Assembly: GCA_963695975.1 (NCBI GenBank)
Contig: CAVOIB010000002.1
Coordinates: forward strand, 496,001 to 560,000
DNA: 64,000 nucleotides
Direction of reading: 5' to 3'
From: JBBQVZ01 sp963695975
Lineage (GTDB): Bacteria > Actinomycetota > UBA4738 > HRBIN12
Within the stretch, counting starts at the first letter, position 1; every line of letters starts with the position of its first letter. This document shows positions 31,344 through 40,193 of the stretch, piece by piece. Below the pieces are notes generated by a model, which ran no database searches, was not told the DNA's origin, and saw only the letters and a program-made list of their open reading frames with translations. The position numbers and the translations under genes are program-made.

Positions 31344-33295
31344 GCGACCCCCTCGTCGCTCCGTACGGCACCTGGCGTTCGCCCCTCGCCGCCGAGATGC
31401 TGGTGGCTTCGGCCGTCCGGCTGGGCTTCACGTGGCTCGAGGACGGTTCGGTCTACTGGCTCGAGTCGCGTCCGGCCGAGGGCGGCCGGAGCGTGCTCGT
31501 TCGGCAAGATCATGGTGGCGAACCGGCGGATGTCATGCCGGTGGGCTTCAACGTGCGCACGAAGGTGCACGAGTACGGAGGTGGTTCGTTCCTCGTGCAC
31601 CGGGGAACCGTGTTCGCCTCGAACTTCGAGGACCAACGGCTGTACCGGCAAGATCCTGGCGCTGAGCCGGCGCCGATCACTCCGGAGACGGAGGGTCGCC
31701 ATCGCTTCGCTGACGGCCGCGCGACGGTCGACGGCTCCTGGATCGTCTGCGTGCGTGAGCGACACGAGTCCGACGACGTGGCGAACGAGCTGGTCGCGAT
31801 CCCGGCTGACGGCTCCGCCGAGCCCCGCATCATCGCCGGTGGTCGTGACTTCTACGCGGCGCCGCGGATCTCCCCAGACGGTTCGAGGCTCGTCTGGCTC
31901 TCGTGGGATCTGCCGTGGCTCCCATGGGACGGGTGCGAGCTGTGGGTGGCGGATCTGGCCGCGGACGGTTCGCTCTCGGGCGAACGACGCGTCGCCGGAC
32001 GCGACGGCGAGGAGTCGATCTGGCAGCCGGGCTGGAGCCCAGCCGGAGAGTTGCACTTCGTGAGCGACCGATCGGGCTGGTGGAACCTCTACCGCGAGCG
32101 CGGAGGGGAACAGCAGAACCTGCACCCGGCCCCGGCTGAGTTCGGCTGGCCCCACTGGGTGTTCGGCGGCGCTTCGTACTCGTTCCTCGGCGACGGCCGG
32201 ATCGCGTGCGTCTACAGCGCGGAAGGGCTCCAGCACGTGGGTCTCCTGGATCCGGAGAGCGCGGAGTTGATCGATCTTGACCTGCCGTACTCCGCGGTCG
32301 GCTACCCCATGATCGCGACGGAGGGTGATCGGATCGTCTTCATCGCCGGTGGCCCGAAGACGCCCGATCAGGTCGTGTCACTCGACTTCTCAGCACGATC
32401 GGTCGACGTGCTGCGCGAGAGCGACGCCCTCGCGATCGATCCCGAATCGGTGTCGGCAGGGATCCAGCTCGAATTCCCGACGGAAGGCGGTCTGACGGCG
32501 CATGCACTCCATTACGCGCCGACGAACGCCGACTTCGTCGGGCCGGACGGCGAGCGCCCGCCCCTGATCGTGATGAGCCACGGCGGCCCGACGTCCGCGA
32601 CGACGGGGCTCTACCGCTCGGAGATCCAGTACTGGACCACCAGGGGGTTCGCGGTCGTCGACGTGAACTACGGAGGGAGTACCGGATACGGTCGTGCCTA
32701 CCGGCTCCGATTGAACGGCAACTGGGGCATCGTAGACACGATGGATTGCATCAACGCGGCGCGGTTCCTCGTCGATCGTGGCCAAGCGGACGGCGAGCGG
32801 TTGCTGATCCGTGGCGGGAGCGCAGGTGGATACACGACCCTGTGCGCTTTGACGTTCCACGACGTCTTCGCCGCGGGTGCGAGCTACTTCGGTATCGCCG
32901 ACCTCGAGCCGTTCGCGAAGCCCGGAGGGACGCACAAGTTCGAGTCGCGGTACGAGCACTCGTTGATCGGTCCGTACCCGGAGGCGGCCGAGCGCTACCG
33001 AGAGCGCTCGCCTATCCATGCCGTCGACCGGATCGCGTGTCCGATGATCCTGTTCCAAGGGGCCGAGGACGAGGTGGTCCCCCCGTCCCAGGCCGAGATC
33101 ATGGTGGACGCGCTGCGGGCCAATCGGCTCCCCTATGCATATCTGCTCTTCGAAGGAGAGCAGCATGGGTTCCGCAAGGCAGAGACGATCGTGCGCGCGA
33201 CGGAAGCGGAGCTCTCCTTCTACGCGCAGATCCTCGGCTTCACCCCCGCGGACCCGATCGAGCCCGTCCGGATCGAGAACCTGCCTCCTGTTTGA
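31340..33295 (+). CDS. S9 family prolyl oligopeptidase-like serine peptidase (second)
   Basis: 651 aa. An N-terminal beta-propeller (to about 400) with repeated blade patterns such as PRISPDGSRLVWLSWD. The C-terminal alpha/beta-hydrolase carries nucleophile motif GGSAGGYTT, Asp in QGAEDEVVPP and His in EGEQHGFRK. It cleaves short peptides, probably as an acylaminoacyl or dipeptidyl peptidase. No signal peptide. It is longer than, and only distantly similar to, the S9 peptidase at 15861. It overlaps the methyltransferase stop by ATGA, so the two are coexpressed. Confidence 0.9.
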   Translation: MSDPLVAPYGTWRSPLAAEMLVASAVRLGFTWLEDGSVYWLESRPAEGGRSVLVRQDHGGEPADVMPVGFNVRTKVHEYGGGSFLVHRGTVFASNFEDQRLYRQDPGAEPAPITPETEGRHRFADGRATVDGSWIVCVRERHESDDVANELVAIPADGSAEPRIIAGGRDFYAAPRISPDGSRLVWLSWDLPWLPWDGCELWVADLAADGSLSGERRVAGRDGEESIWQPGWSPAGELHFVSDRSGWWNLYRERGGEQQNLHPAPAEFGWPHWVFGGASYSFLGDGRIACVYSAEGLQHVGLLDPESAELIDLDLPYSAVGYPMIATEGDRIVFIAGGPKTPDQVVSLDFSARSVDVLRESDALAIDPESVSAGIQLEFPTEGGLTAHALHYAPTNADFVGPDGERPPLIVMSHGGPTSATTGLYRSEIQYWTTRGFAVVDVNYGGSTGYGRAYRLRLNGNWGIVDTMDCINAARFLVDRGQADGERLLIRGGSAGGYTTLCALTFHDVFAAGASYFGIADLEPFAKPGGTHKFESRYEHSLIGPYPEAAERYRERSPIHAVDRIACPMILFQGAEDEVVPPSQAEIMVDALRANRLPYAYLLFEGEQHGFRKAETIVRATEAELSFYAQILGFTPADPIEPVRIENLPPV

Positions 33296-33507
33296 CCCGG
33301 GGGGTCCGCGGGGGACCGGACGGGGATCCGGCCCCCCGCGCCAGAGAGGGGGCGCAACCTCTCGGCGAGCATCACGCTCGCAGGTCCCGGTGAACGGCCG
33401 TGGGCGGACCGGTGTCGATTGGGGGAAGGTTCGAACGCCAGGGATCGCAGGCACCCTAGATCCCATCGAGCTCGCCCAGATACGTGCGGAAGGGAGAGGG
33501 CGCCGCG
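33296..33507. other. Intergenic gap with small hairpins
   Basis: 212 nt between the convergent S9 peptidase and moaA. It holds GGTCC-GCGGG-GGACC just after the peptidase stop (possible terminator) and GCGAGC-ATCAC-GCTCGC near 33364. No open frame with coding character and no recognised RNA family. Confidence 0.4.
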
Positions 33508-34521
33508 CTATCCGCCGATCATGGACATGCTGCGCGTCGGCTGGACGAAGTCCGGATGGTTGATCCGGTGCCCCGACCACTTGCTCCACACGGCGGCGCG
33601 GATCAACGCGGTCAGCTCCTCGTCGATCGCTCCCCCGCGCAAGGGCTCACGCAGGTCCGTCTCCTCCAGCGCGAAGAGGCACGCGCGAACCTGTCCCTCC
33701 GCGGTCAACCGCAGCCGGTTGCAGGTGTCGCAGAACGGTTCGGTCACGCTCGCGATCACGCCGATGCTGCCGGGAGACCCGTCGGCGAAGGCATAGGACG
33801 TCGCCGGTTCGTTCGCGTGGCCGGCTGCGACGAGTGGGTACGCCGCGTCGATCGCCTCGAGGATCCGGGCCGACGGGACAACCTTCGCTCGTTCCCAGGC
33901 GTGCTGGGCGTCCAGGGGCATGTACTCGATGAACCGGACCTCGTAGCCCGTCTCACGCGACCAGCGCGCGAAGTCCACGATCTCGTCGTCGTTCGTCCCA
34001 CCGATCACGACGGTGTTGATCTTGATCGGCGTGAGCCCGGCAGCCTCCGCCGCCCGCAAGCCGGAGAGGACCTTCTCGAGCGCGTCGCGTCGCGTCATCT
34101 CGGCGAACCGGTGGCGCAACAGCGAGTCGCACGACACCGTGGCCCGGTCGACGCCCGCCTCGGCGAGCGGTCCGGCGAGCCGGTCGAGCAGCAGCCCGTT
34201 CGTGGTGATCGAGATGTCGAGCTCCGGTCCGACCTCACGGAACATCTGCACGAGCGTCGGGAGATCAGCACGGACCGTTGGCTCGCCCCCGGTCACCTTG
34301 ATCGAGCGCACCCCGAGTCCCACGAAGATGCCGAGGAGACGCGTCAGCTCCTCGAACGTCAGGATCTCGTTCTTCGGGAGCCACGCGAGTCCCTCGGCGG
34401 GCATGCAGTACGTGCAGCGGAAGTTACACCGGTCGGTCACCGATACCCGCAGATCGTCGGCGACCCGCCCGAAGGAGTCGACCAGGGGACCGTGTGAGGG
34501 AGGAGGAACGCTCGATGCCAT
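33508..34521 (-). CDS. moaA: GTP 3',8-cyclase MoaA
   Basis: 337 aa. The radical-SAM enzyme that starts molybdopterin synthesis by converting GTP to 3',8-cyclo-GTP. The SAM-binding cluster motif is CNFRCTYC, a glycine motif VTGGEPTVR follows, and the second 4Fe-4S site is FCDTCNRLRL with a later Cys in VRACL. The protein ends in the typical Gly-Gly (MIGG). ATG 34521 is set by a TAGGCT box 7 nt upstream and by the start of MoaA homology. It sits next to a DUF6457 gene and the MogA-XdhC fusion; other moa genes are not in the window. Confidence 0.96.
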   Translation of the reverse strand: MASSVPPPSHGPLVDSFGRVADDLRVSVTDRCNFRCTYCMPAEGLAWLPKNEILTFEELTRLLGIFVGLGVRSIKVTGGEPTVRADLPTLVQMFREVGPELDISITTNGLLLDRLAGPLAEAGVDRATVSCDSLLRHRFAEMTRRDALEKVLSGLRAAEAAGLTPIKINTVVIGGTNDDEIVDFARWSRETGYEVRFIEYMPLDAQHAWERAKVVPSARILEAIDAAYPLVAAGHANEPATSYAFADGSPGSIGVIASVTEPFCDTCNRLRLTAEGQVRACLFALEETDLREPLRGGAIDEELTALIRAAVWSKWSGHRINHPDFVQPTRSMSMIGG

Positions 34522-34528
34522 GGCGACC

Positions 34529-34534
34529 AGCCTA
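34529..34534 (-). promoter_or_regulatory. -10 box TAGGCT for leaderless moaA
   Basis: On the minus strand TAGGCT ends 7 nt before ATG 34521. It overlaps the space between moaA and the DUF6457 stop at 34556, so moaA can be transcribed on its own. Confidence 0.5.
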
Positions 34535-34555
34535 CCCGGGACCGCGCGTTCGGCG

Positions 34556-34810
34556 CTACAGGCCCGCGTGGCTCGGAGGGAGCAGGGTGTCGACCTCAGC
34601 GATGGCGGCACCCAATCTCTCCACCCGCGGAGCCTCGCCCTTGGCGGTCGCCGCCACGCGCATCCCCAGCAGGAACGCCGCGAGCGGGGTGTCCTTCCTT
34701 TCCACCCGGTGAGCCACGTCGCGCGCGATCCGCAAGAGCTCACCCGACTCGCGGTCGGTCAGCGGCTCGAGCCCGAACGCCCGCGCTAGCTCGTCGATCC
34801 ACTCGCCCAT
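34556..34810 (-). CDS. DUF6457 family small protein
   Basis: 84 aa, helical and acidic at the N-terminus (MGEWIDELARAFG) with the conserved IARDVAHRVERKDTPLAAFLLGMRVA core. In actinobacteria this family sits beside or is fused to molybdenum-cofactor genes, which fits its position upstream of moaA. Function unknown. GGGGACGGAG precedes the ATG. A very long overlapping frame on the same strand (to 36322) is an accident of GC-rich DNA antisense to the MogA-XdhC gene. Confidence 0.8.
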   Translation of the reverse strand: MGEWIDELARAFGLEPLTDRESGELLRIARDVAHRVERKDTPLAAFLLGMRVAATAKGEAPRVERLGAAIAEVDTLLPPSHAGL

Positions 34811-34891
34811 CTCCGTCCCCTTCGTCAGCACTCGGTGTCCGAGCTGGAACGGTACCTTCCGACGCGCTGACGAGATGGGAGGATGAACGGC

Positions 34892-36127
34892 ATGGACGCT
34901 CAGCTTCGAGCTGCGATCGTGACCGTCTCGGACGGTGTGGCGAACGGCACCCGTGAGGATACCTCGGGCGACACGGCTCAAACGATGCTGGGCGAGGCCG
35001 GGTTCGACGTCGTCAGCCGGGCCGTCGTGCCTGACGAGCGTCCGGAGATCGAGCAGGTGCTCCGCGAACTCGCGGTGAAGGGCGGTCTCGTCGTGACCAC
35101 CGGCGGCACGGGGTTCGGGCCGCGCGACGTGACTCCCGAGGCCACGAAGGCCGTGATCGATCGGGAGGCGCCCGGGCTCGCCGAACTGATGCGGTCCGCC
35201 GGCCTCTCGCACACGCCGATGGCCGCGCTCTCGCGGGCCGTAGTCGGGAGCCTCGGTAGCGCGCTGATCGTGAATCTCCCCGGAAGCCCCAACGGGGTCC
35301 GAGAAGGCCTGGAGGCGCTCCTGCCCGTCGTTCCGCACGCGGTCGCCCTGCTCGGCGGCGCGACGGGGGAGCACCCGACCGGGCACGGAGCGCACGCGCC
35401 ACCTTCGGTTCCGCGCGCAGGCACGGTCACGATCACCGCCGTGAAGCAGATCGGCGCCCCGCCGTGCCCCGTCGGGGCGCGGATCGTCGTCGGCTCTAGC
35501 GGTCCGGTCGAAGGCACGCTCGGTTGCGCGGAGTTCGATACGGCTGCGGTCGAGGCCGCAGCGGAGTCCTTGTCGGGCGAAGGGTCCCAGCCGCACACGC
35601 GGGTGTTCCATCACGACCTGGGCGACATCGAGGTGTTCGTCGAACCCCAGATGGTCCCACCGTTGCTGGCCGTCGTCTCCGCGACACCAGTCGCGTTCGA
35701 GCTCCTGCGCCTCGCTCCGGGTCTGGGCTACCGCACGCTGCTCGTCGAACCACGGACCGAGCGCGTGTCCGCCGTGCTGCGGAGCGCGGCCGACGAAGTA
35801 AGGGTGGCGTTCGACGCGATAGGGATCGATGGGCGGACCGATGTCGTGTTCACGGACCACGACGCTCCCGACGTGGCCGATTCTCTCGGCACGCTGTTGC
35901 GAACGCCCGCACGGTTCGTTGGGGTCATGGGGAGCCGGCGTCACGTCGGTCCCTACGTGGAGAGGCTCCGTTCGATGGGGTTCGGCGACGACGAGCTCGC
36001 ACGGATCCGCTCGCCGCTCGGGCTCGACATCGGGGGGAAGACACCGCAAGAGATCGCGTTGTCGATCGCCGCGGGCTTGGTGGCGGCCCGCGCGGGCCGC
36101 GCCGGCGGCTGGATGGACGTCCCGTGA
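34892..36127 (+). CDS. MogA-XdhC fusion protein
   Basis: 411 aa. Residues 3-150 are a MogA/MoaB domain (molybdopterin adenylylation): TVSDGVANGTREDTSG and TTGGTGFGPRDVTPEAT. Residues 170-405 are an XdhC/CoxI-type accessory domain for inserting or sulfurating Moco in xanthine or CO dehydrogenase-like enzymes. It begins ITAVKQIGAPPCPVGAR, and its Rossmann half ends SPLGLDIGGKTPQEIALSIAAG. The two are usually separate proteins. ATG 34892 has GGGAGG 9 nt upstream; ATG 34883 is the alternative. Divergent from DUF6457-moaA. No molybdenum hydroxylase gene is in the window. Confidence 0.85.
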   Translation: MDAQLRAAIVTVSDGVANGTREDTSGDTAQTMLGEAGFDVVSRAVVPDERPEIEQVLRELAVKGGLVVTTGGTGFGPRDVTPEATKAVIDREAPGLAELMRSAGLSHTPMAALSRAVVGSLGSALIVNLPGSPNGVREGLEALLPVVPHAVALLGGATGEHPTGHGAHAPPSVPRAGTVTITAVKQIGAPPCPVGARIVVGSSGPVEGTLGCAEFDTAAVEAAAESLSGEGSQPHTRVFHHDLGDIEVFVEPQMVPPLLAVVSATPVAFELLRLAPGLGYRTLLVEPRTERVSAVLRSAADEVRVAFDAIGIDGRTDVVFTDHDAPDVADSLGTLLRTPARFVGVMGSRRHVGPYVERLRSMGFGDDELARIRSPLGLDIGGKTPQEIALSIAAGLVAARAGRAGGWMDVP

Positions 36128-36176
36128 GAGCGGGCCGCCTCCTCGGCGATGTCGGCCGAAGGCGCTGACGTAGCGC

Positions 36177-37610
36177 ATGCGGGCAACTGGTCTGCGACAG
36201 ACTAGTTCACGTGTCGCGATCGCGTCGCTCGTCGCCGTCGCGACCCTCGCGATCGCAGCCGCGGTGCCCGAGCGAGCGGTGGCACCGCGCGGCAACCGAT
36301 TGAACGTGGTTGTGATCCTCACCGACGATCAGTCGTTCGACACGCTGCCCACATCTCCGGCGGCGATGCCGTGGCTCCAATCGCAGATCCAGGATCGGTC
36401 CGGGCACTGGCTCTGGTTCCCGAACGCGGTCATCTCGACTCCGATGTGTTGTCCATCGCGCGCATCGATCCTCTCGGGTCAGTACAGCCACCACACGCAT
36501 GTCCGCAACAACGACGAAGGCGAACGGTTCAACGACTCCAACACCCTTGCGACGTGGTTGCAGCATGGCGGCTACGTCACCGGGCTGTTCGGGAAGTACC
36601 TGAACCGGTACCCCTTCGAACGCGGACCGTACGTGCCCCCCGGCTGGGATCGCTGGGTCGCCAAGCGGAACACCGCGAAGACGACCACGTACTACGACTA
36701 CGGGTTCGTCGACCAGGGGATCCCTCTGCAGGTGCGAGACGCGTCGGCCTCGTACGCGACCGACCTGTTCGCGGGACGAGCCCTCGATTTCCTTCGGACC
36801 GCGCCGGTGGACCGGCCCTATTTCCTCTACTACGCGCCCAGCGCGCCGCATCCGCCGTGGACGCCGCCGAGACGTCACCTCGGGGCGTTCGCGGGGATCA
36901 CGATCGCCCGGTCGAGGAGCGTGGGCGAACGAGATGTGTCCGACAAGCCCGCCTGGGTCCAGGCGCTCCCGCCGCTGGACGGGCACGATCGTGCCGAGCT
37001 CGTGCGCGACCAGCGCCGGGAGCGGGAGGCGCTCCTGGGCGTCGACGACGAGATCCATCGGCTCGTGGACGCGATCGCCGCGCGCGGCGACCTCGATCGC
37101 ACGGTGATCTTCTTCCTCACGGACAACGGGTATTCGTTCGGGCAGCACCGGATCCGCGGGAAGCGCTGTCCTTACGAGGAGTGCATCCGCACCCCGTTCG
37201 CGGTCCGGATGCCCGGTCGCCCGGCGCGCGACGTCACGGGGGTCGTTTCGAACGTCGATCTGGCGCCGACGATCGCGGACCTGATCGGTATCCGACCCGG
37301 TCTCGCGGTCGACGGAGCGAGCTTCGCCCAGGCGCTCCTCGGGCGGGGGTGGAGTCCTCCCGAGGGCGCGTTGATCGAATGGGCCGGCGATCGAACGGTC
37401 CCCCCGTGGCAGGGTGTTCGCACCACGGACTTCGCCTACATCGAGGACGCGGATGGCACCGTGGAACTCTACGATCTCACGGGCGCCCTGGGACGCGCTG
37501 ATCCGCTGGAACTGCGCAACCGAGCCGGAGAGACCCGCTACCGCGGTGAGGTTCGGCGTCTCGCCGCACTCCTGCGCCGACTTCGTTCCGGGGCTCCGAG
37601 CCGAGGCTAG
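36177..37610 (+). CDS. Membrane-anchored or exported sulfatase
   Basis: 477 aa. A hydrophobic N-terminus (about 13-33) serves as signal peptide or anchor. The metal-binding ILTDDQSFDT (D50, D51) and the formylglycine signature C-x-P-S-R (C91-C92-P93-S94-R95, with C91 the residue to be oxidised) identify a type I sulfatase. FLTDNGYSFGQH near the middle supplies further ligands. It would remove sulfate from an extracellular ester, but the substrate is unknown. No formylglycine-generating enzyme is in the window. It is followed after 11 nt by a second phosphatase-superfamily gene. Confidence 0.9.
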   Translation: MRATGLRQTSSRVAIASLVAVATLAIAAAVPERAVAPRGNRLNVVVILTDDQSFDTLPTSPAAMPWLQSQIQDRSGHWLWFPNAVISTPMCCPSRASILSGQYSHHTHVRNNDEGERFNDSNTLATWLQHGGYVTGLFGKYLNRYPFERGPYVPPGWDRWVAKRNTAKTTTYYDYGFVDQGIPLQVRDASASYATDLFAGRALDFLRTAPVDRPYFLYYAPSAPHPPWTPPRRHLGAFAGITIARSRSVGERDVSDKPAWVQALPPLDGHDRAELVRDQRREREALLGVDDEIHRLVDAIAARGDLDRTVIFFLTDNGYSFGQHRIRGKRCPYEECIRTPFAVRMPGRPARDVTGVVSNVDLAPTIADLIGIRPGLAVDGASFAQALLGRGWSPPEGALIEWAGDRTVPPWQGVRTTDFAYIEDADGTVELYDLTGALGRADPLELRNRAGETRYRGEVRRLAALLRRLRSGAPSRG

Positions 37611-37613
37611 ACT
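37608..37613 (+). promoter_or_regulatory. -10 box TAGACT for the phosphoesterase gene
   Basis: TAGACT overlaps the sulfatase stop codon and ends 8 nt before GTG 37622, giving a leaderless-type start independent of the sulfatase. Confidence 0.5.
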
Positions 37614-37621
37614 CCGGCATC

Positions 37622-39172
37622 GTGCAGCACCGCCCCGGTCCGATCATCCGTCCTGCCTCAACCCGTCGGCGACGTCCAACGCGACATCAGACCACGCGTC
37701 GCCTGGGCCTCGTGGTGTTCCTCATCGTGCTCGTCGTGTTCCTTATATGGCAGTTCTGGCCGTCGAGCGGTGGCTCGACGCAGGCGCACGGGAGCGGCGG
37801 GCAGCAGGGTCAGGGCAACGGCGGGGTCGGCGCCAACGGGCTGGGCAGCGACAGCCCGATCAAGCACGTCGTGTTCATCGTCAAGGAGAACCGAACGTTC
37901 AACAACTACTTCGCGACCTACCCGGGCGCGGAGGGGAGCACGACCGGGGGAACCCTCACGTGCGCCGGCGCGGTCTGTCAGTCGGGCCCCGACTACCACC
38001 TCAGGCATGCGCCCGACATCCAACCGCATGACATCACGCATGGCTTCTCCTCCGGCCTGTACGCGATCAACGGCGGCCTGATGAACGGGTTCAACATCAT
38101 CGGCTCCGGGCAGGACATGACGGGCTACGTCTACCACGACCGCTCGAGCATCCCGAACTACTGGAAGTACGCGGATCGCTTCGTGCTGGCCGACAACTTC
38201 TTCACGTCGATGTACGGCCCGACCTTCCCCGAACATCTCTACGCGGTCGCTGCGCAGGCAGATGGGATCGTGGACAACAAGACGTCGACTGACCACGCGG
38301 GCAACTACTGCGACGACCCCACGGAGCTCACACCGCACTTCCGGGACGATCTCACCGATGCTCAGAAGAAGAAGATCATGTACTACGAAGATCACTACAC
38401 GGTGAACTTCCCGAACATGATCTACAAGATCACGCCCTTCTGGGAAAGCATCCGCACGTGCATCAATGTGAAGACCTTGCCCGACGAGCTCCAGAAGGCC
38501 GGGGTCGACTGGAAGTACTACGCGAACGCGGATCAGTGGATGAACGCCTTGCAGGCGATCCGCCACGTGCGGTTCAACCCCAAGATGTGGGCGAAGGTGC
38601 AACCGCCCGGGAACTTCATCCTGGACATCAAGCACGAGCAACTGCCGTCCGTGTCGTGGCTGATCCCACCCGAGTCCTACAACGAGCATCCAGGCGAGGG
38701 CGTGTCGGTCTGCGCGGGCGAGAACTGGACCGTGGAGCAGATCAACGCGGTCATGCGGAGCGACTACTGGGCATCGACGGCGATCGTGGTGGTGTGGGAC
38801 GACTTCGGTGGGTTCTACGACCCGGTCGTGCCGCCGCACTACGACATCATGGGGCTCGGGCCGCGGACGCCTGCGCTGATCATCTCGCCGTACAGTCGAC
38901 GCGGTGAGAACGCGGACGGTGGAGCGGTCGACCACACGGTCTACGAATTCTCGTCGGTGCTGAAGTTCATCGAGCAGCTGCACGACCTGAAGCCGTTGAC
39001 GGATCGCGACGAGCAGGCGAGTCCGCTGGAGGGCGCGTTCGACTTCTCGAAGCCGCCGAACACCCATCCGCTGATCCTGAAGCTTCGGGACGACTGTCCC
39101 TACGGCACCTCGTTTTCGGAGATGCTCCCGGGGAGCCCGGCGATCCGCGGCGTCGGCGTCCCGTGGGGGTAG
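37622..39172 (+). CDS. Membrane-anchored phosphoesterase (phospholipase C-like)
   Basis: 516 aa. One N-terminal transmembrane anchor (about 28-46) is followed by a Gly/Gln/Ser-rich linker. A phosphoesterase domain of the alkaline-phosphatase superfamily follows, related to bacterial non-specific phospholipase C and acid phosphatases. Visible signatures are VVFIVKENRTFNNYF, MYGPTFPEHLY, VVVWDDFGGFYDPVVPP and LIISPYSRRG. It would act outside the cell on phospholipids or phosphate esters. The GTG start fits the -10 box. It lies 11 nt downstream of the sulfatase; together they suggest scavenging of sulfate and phosphate, which is inference. Confidence 0.87.
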   Translation: MQHRPGPIIRPASTRRRRPTRHQTTRRLGLVVFLIVLVVFLIWQFWPSSGGSTQAHGSGGQQGQGNGGVGANGLGSDSPIKHVVFIVKENRTFNNYFATYPGAEGSTTGGTLTCAGAVCQSGPDYHLRHAPDIQPHDITHGFSSGLYAINGGLMNGFNIIGSGQDMTGYVYHDRSSIPNYWKYADRFVLADNFFTSMYGPTFPEHLYAVAAQADGIVDNKTSTDHAGNYCDDPTELTPHFRDDLTDAQKKKIMYYEDHYTVNFPNMIYKITPFWESIRTCINVKTLPDELQKAGVDWKYYANADQWMNALQAIRHVRFNPKMWAKVQPPGNFILDIKHEQLPSVSWLIPPESYNEHPGEGVSVCAGENWTVEQINAVMRSDYWASTAIVVVWDDFGGFYDPVVPPHYDIMGLGPRTPALIISPYSRRGENADGGAVDHTVYEFSSVLKFIEQLHDLKPLTDRDEQASPLEGAFDFSKPPNTHPLILKLRDDCPYGTSFSEMLPGSPAIRGVGVPWG

Positions 39173-39211
39173 TTCGATGCGGGGAAGAGCGGGCAGGCAT
39201 CCGACGAAGGC

Positions 39212-40057
39212 TCAGCGGCCGAGGCTGCGGTAGGCCTCGAACACGCTCGCCGGTGCATCACCCAGGCGATGCAGGACGCGGTTGAGCCCGTGCGTTCCGA
39301 GCGACCGAACCGTCTTCACGCGATCGAGGTCGAGGACCTCGATCAGGTACTCCTCGCCGGCTCCACCCTCGAACAGGACCCGGCCTTCAGGGTCGACTCC
39401 GATGCTCCGGCCGCCCCCGATCGTCACCGCGGCGTTCGGGTTGATCACGTAGCACTGGTTCGCGATGGCGTTCGCGCGCGCGAGCACGAGTTCCTGCTCG
39501 CGGTCGGGCGTGGTGGTGAGGGTCGGGTGCAGGATCACCTCGGCACCCTGGAGCGCGAGGCTCCTGGCCATCTCCGGGAACCAGCCGTCGTAGCAGATCA
39601 TCAGGCCCGCGGTGCCGACGTTCGGTATCCGGAAGACTGGCGGCGGCCGGTCGCCTTGCGTGTGGTGTTCGAACGGATGCCACGTGAAGACCTTTCGGTA
39701 CCGAGCGACCAACCGGCCTGTCGGCGAGAACGCGATCGCGGTGTTGTACGTGTCGTCACCGTCGCGCTCGACGATCGAACCGGCCACGATCCATCGGCCG
39801 ACGCGCTTCGCGATCCTGCCAACGGCGCGGGTCAACGGGCCAGGGATCTCCTGAGGGAGCGAGGCGTCATAGCCTGCCGGTCGCCGCGTGAACGAGTGCT
39901 CGCCGGTGAGGTAGAGCTCCGGGAAGACGTAGAGGTCGGCGTGAGGGAACGCACGCCGGAACACGCGGACCTCGTGCTCGAACTTCTCGAAGGTGGCTTG
40001 GGGGTCGAACGGGACCGGTCTGACCTGCGCAGCGACGACGGTGAGGGTTCGAGCCAT
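39212..40057 (-). CDS. Carbon-nitrogen hydrolase (nitrilase superfamily)
   Basis: 281 aa. The Glu-Lys-Cys triad is visible: E47 in FPELYLTGE, K122 in RYRKVFTW and C155 in MICYDGWFPE. These enzymes hydrolyse amides or nitriles, such as carbamoyl-putrescine, omega-amides or beta-ureido acids. The branch cannot be chosen from sequence alone. No signal peptide. The ATG is 9 nt past an inverse TATCGT box. It is divergent from the peptide ABC operon, and an inverted repeat at 40090-40107 lies between them. Confidence 0.88.
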   Translation of the reverse strand: MARTLTVVAAQVRPVPFDPQATFEKFEHEVRVFRRAFPHADLYVFPELYLTGEHSFTRRPAGYDASLPQEIPGPLTRAVGRIAKRVGRWIVAGSIVERDGDDTYNTAIAFSPTGRLVARYRKVFTWHPFEHHTQGDRPPPVFRIPNVGTAGLMICYDGWFPEMARSLALQGAEVILHPTLTTTPDREQELVLARANAIANQCYVINPNAAVTIGGGRSIGVDPEGRVLFEGGAGEEYLIEVLDLDRVKTVRSLGTHGLNRVLHRLGDAPASVFEAYRSLGR

Positions 40058-40089
40058 GGGCGGGCAACGATAGCAGCGCTCCCCTCACT

Positions 40090-40107
40090 TGACCGAGCGT
40101 TCGGTCA
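40090..40107. promoter_or_regulatory. Inverted repeat resembling a TetR-family operator
   Basis: TGACCGAGCGTTCGGTCA is an 18-nt inverted repeat with one mismatched pair. The ACCGA...TCGGT core is typical of TetR-type operators. It lies 33 nt upstream of the nitrilase-family start and 87 nt upstream of the ABC operon; no TetR gene is in the window. Confidence 0.5.
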
Positions 40108-40193
40108 GGCAGAAGGATGCCCTGGGTGAGCGTGCTCGCCTAGGATGAGCGGATCGTCAGAGCGTTGACATTCGGGGTTCGGGGGGAGGACCG

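Noticed and set aside
33296..33507. Structured RNA or riboswitch near moaA
   Set aside because: The hairpins are short, lie at the 3' end of both convergent genes and match no RNA family I recognise.
34811..36322. N-terminal extension of the DUF6457 frame to 588 codons
   Set aside because: The extension is antisense to the MogA-XdhC gene and has no recognisable domain; ATG 34810 with GGGGACGGAG is the natural start.
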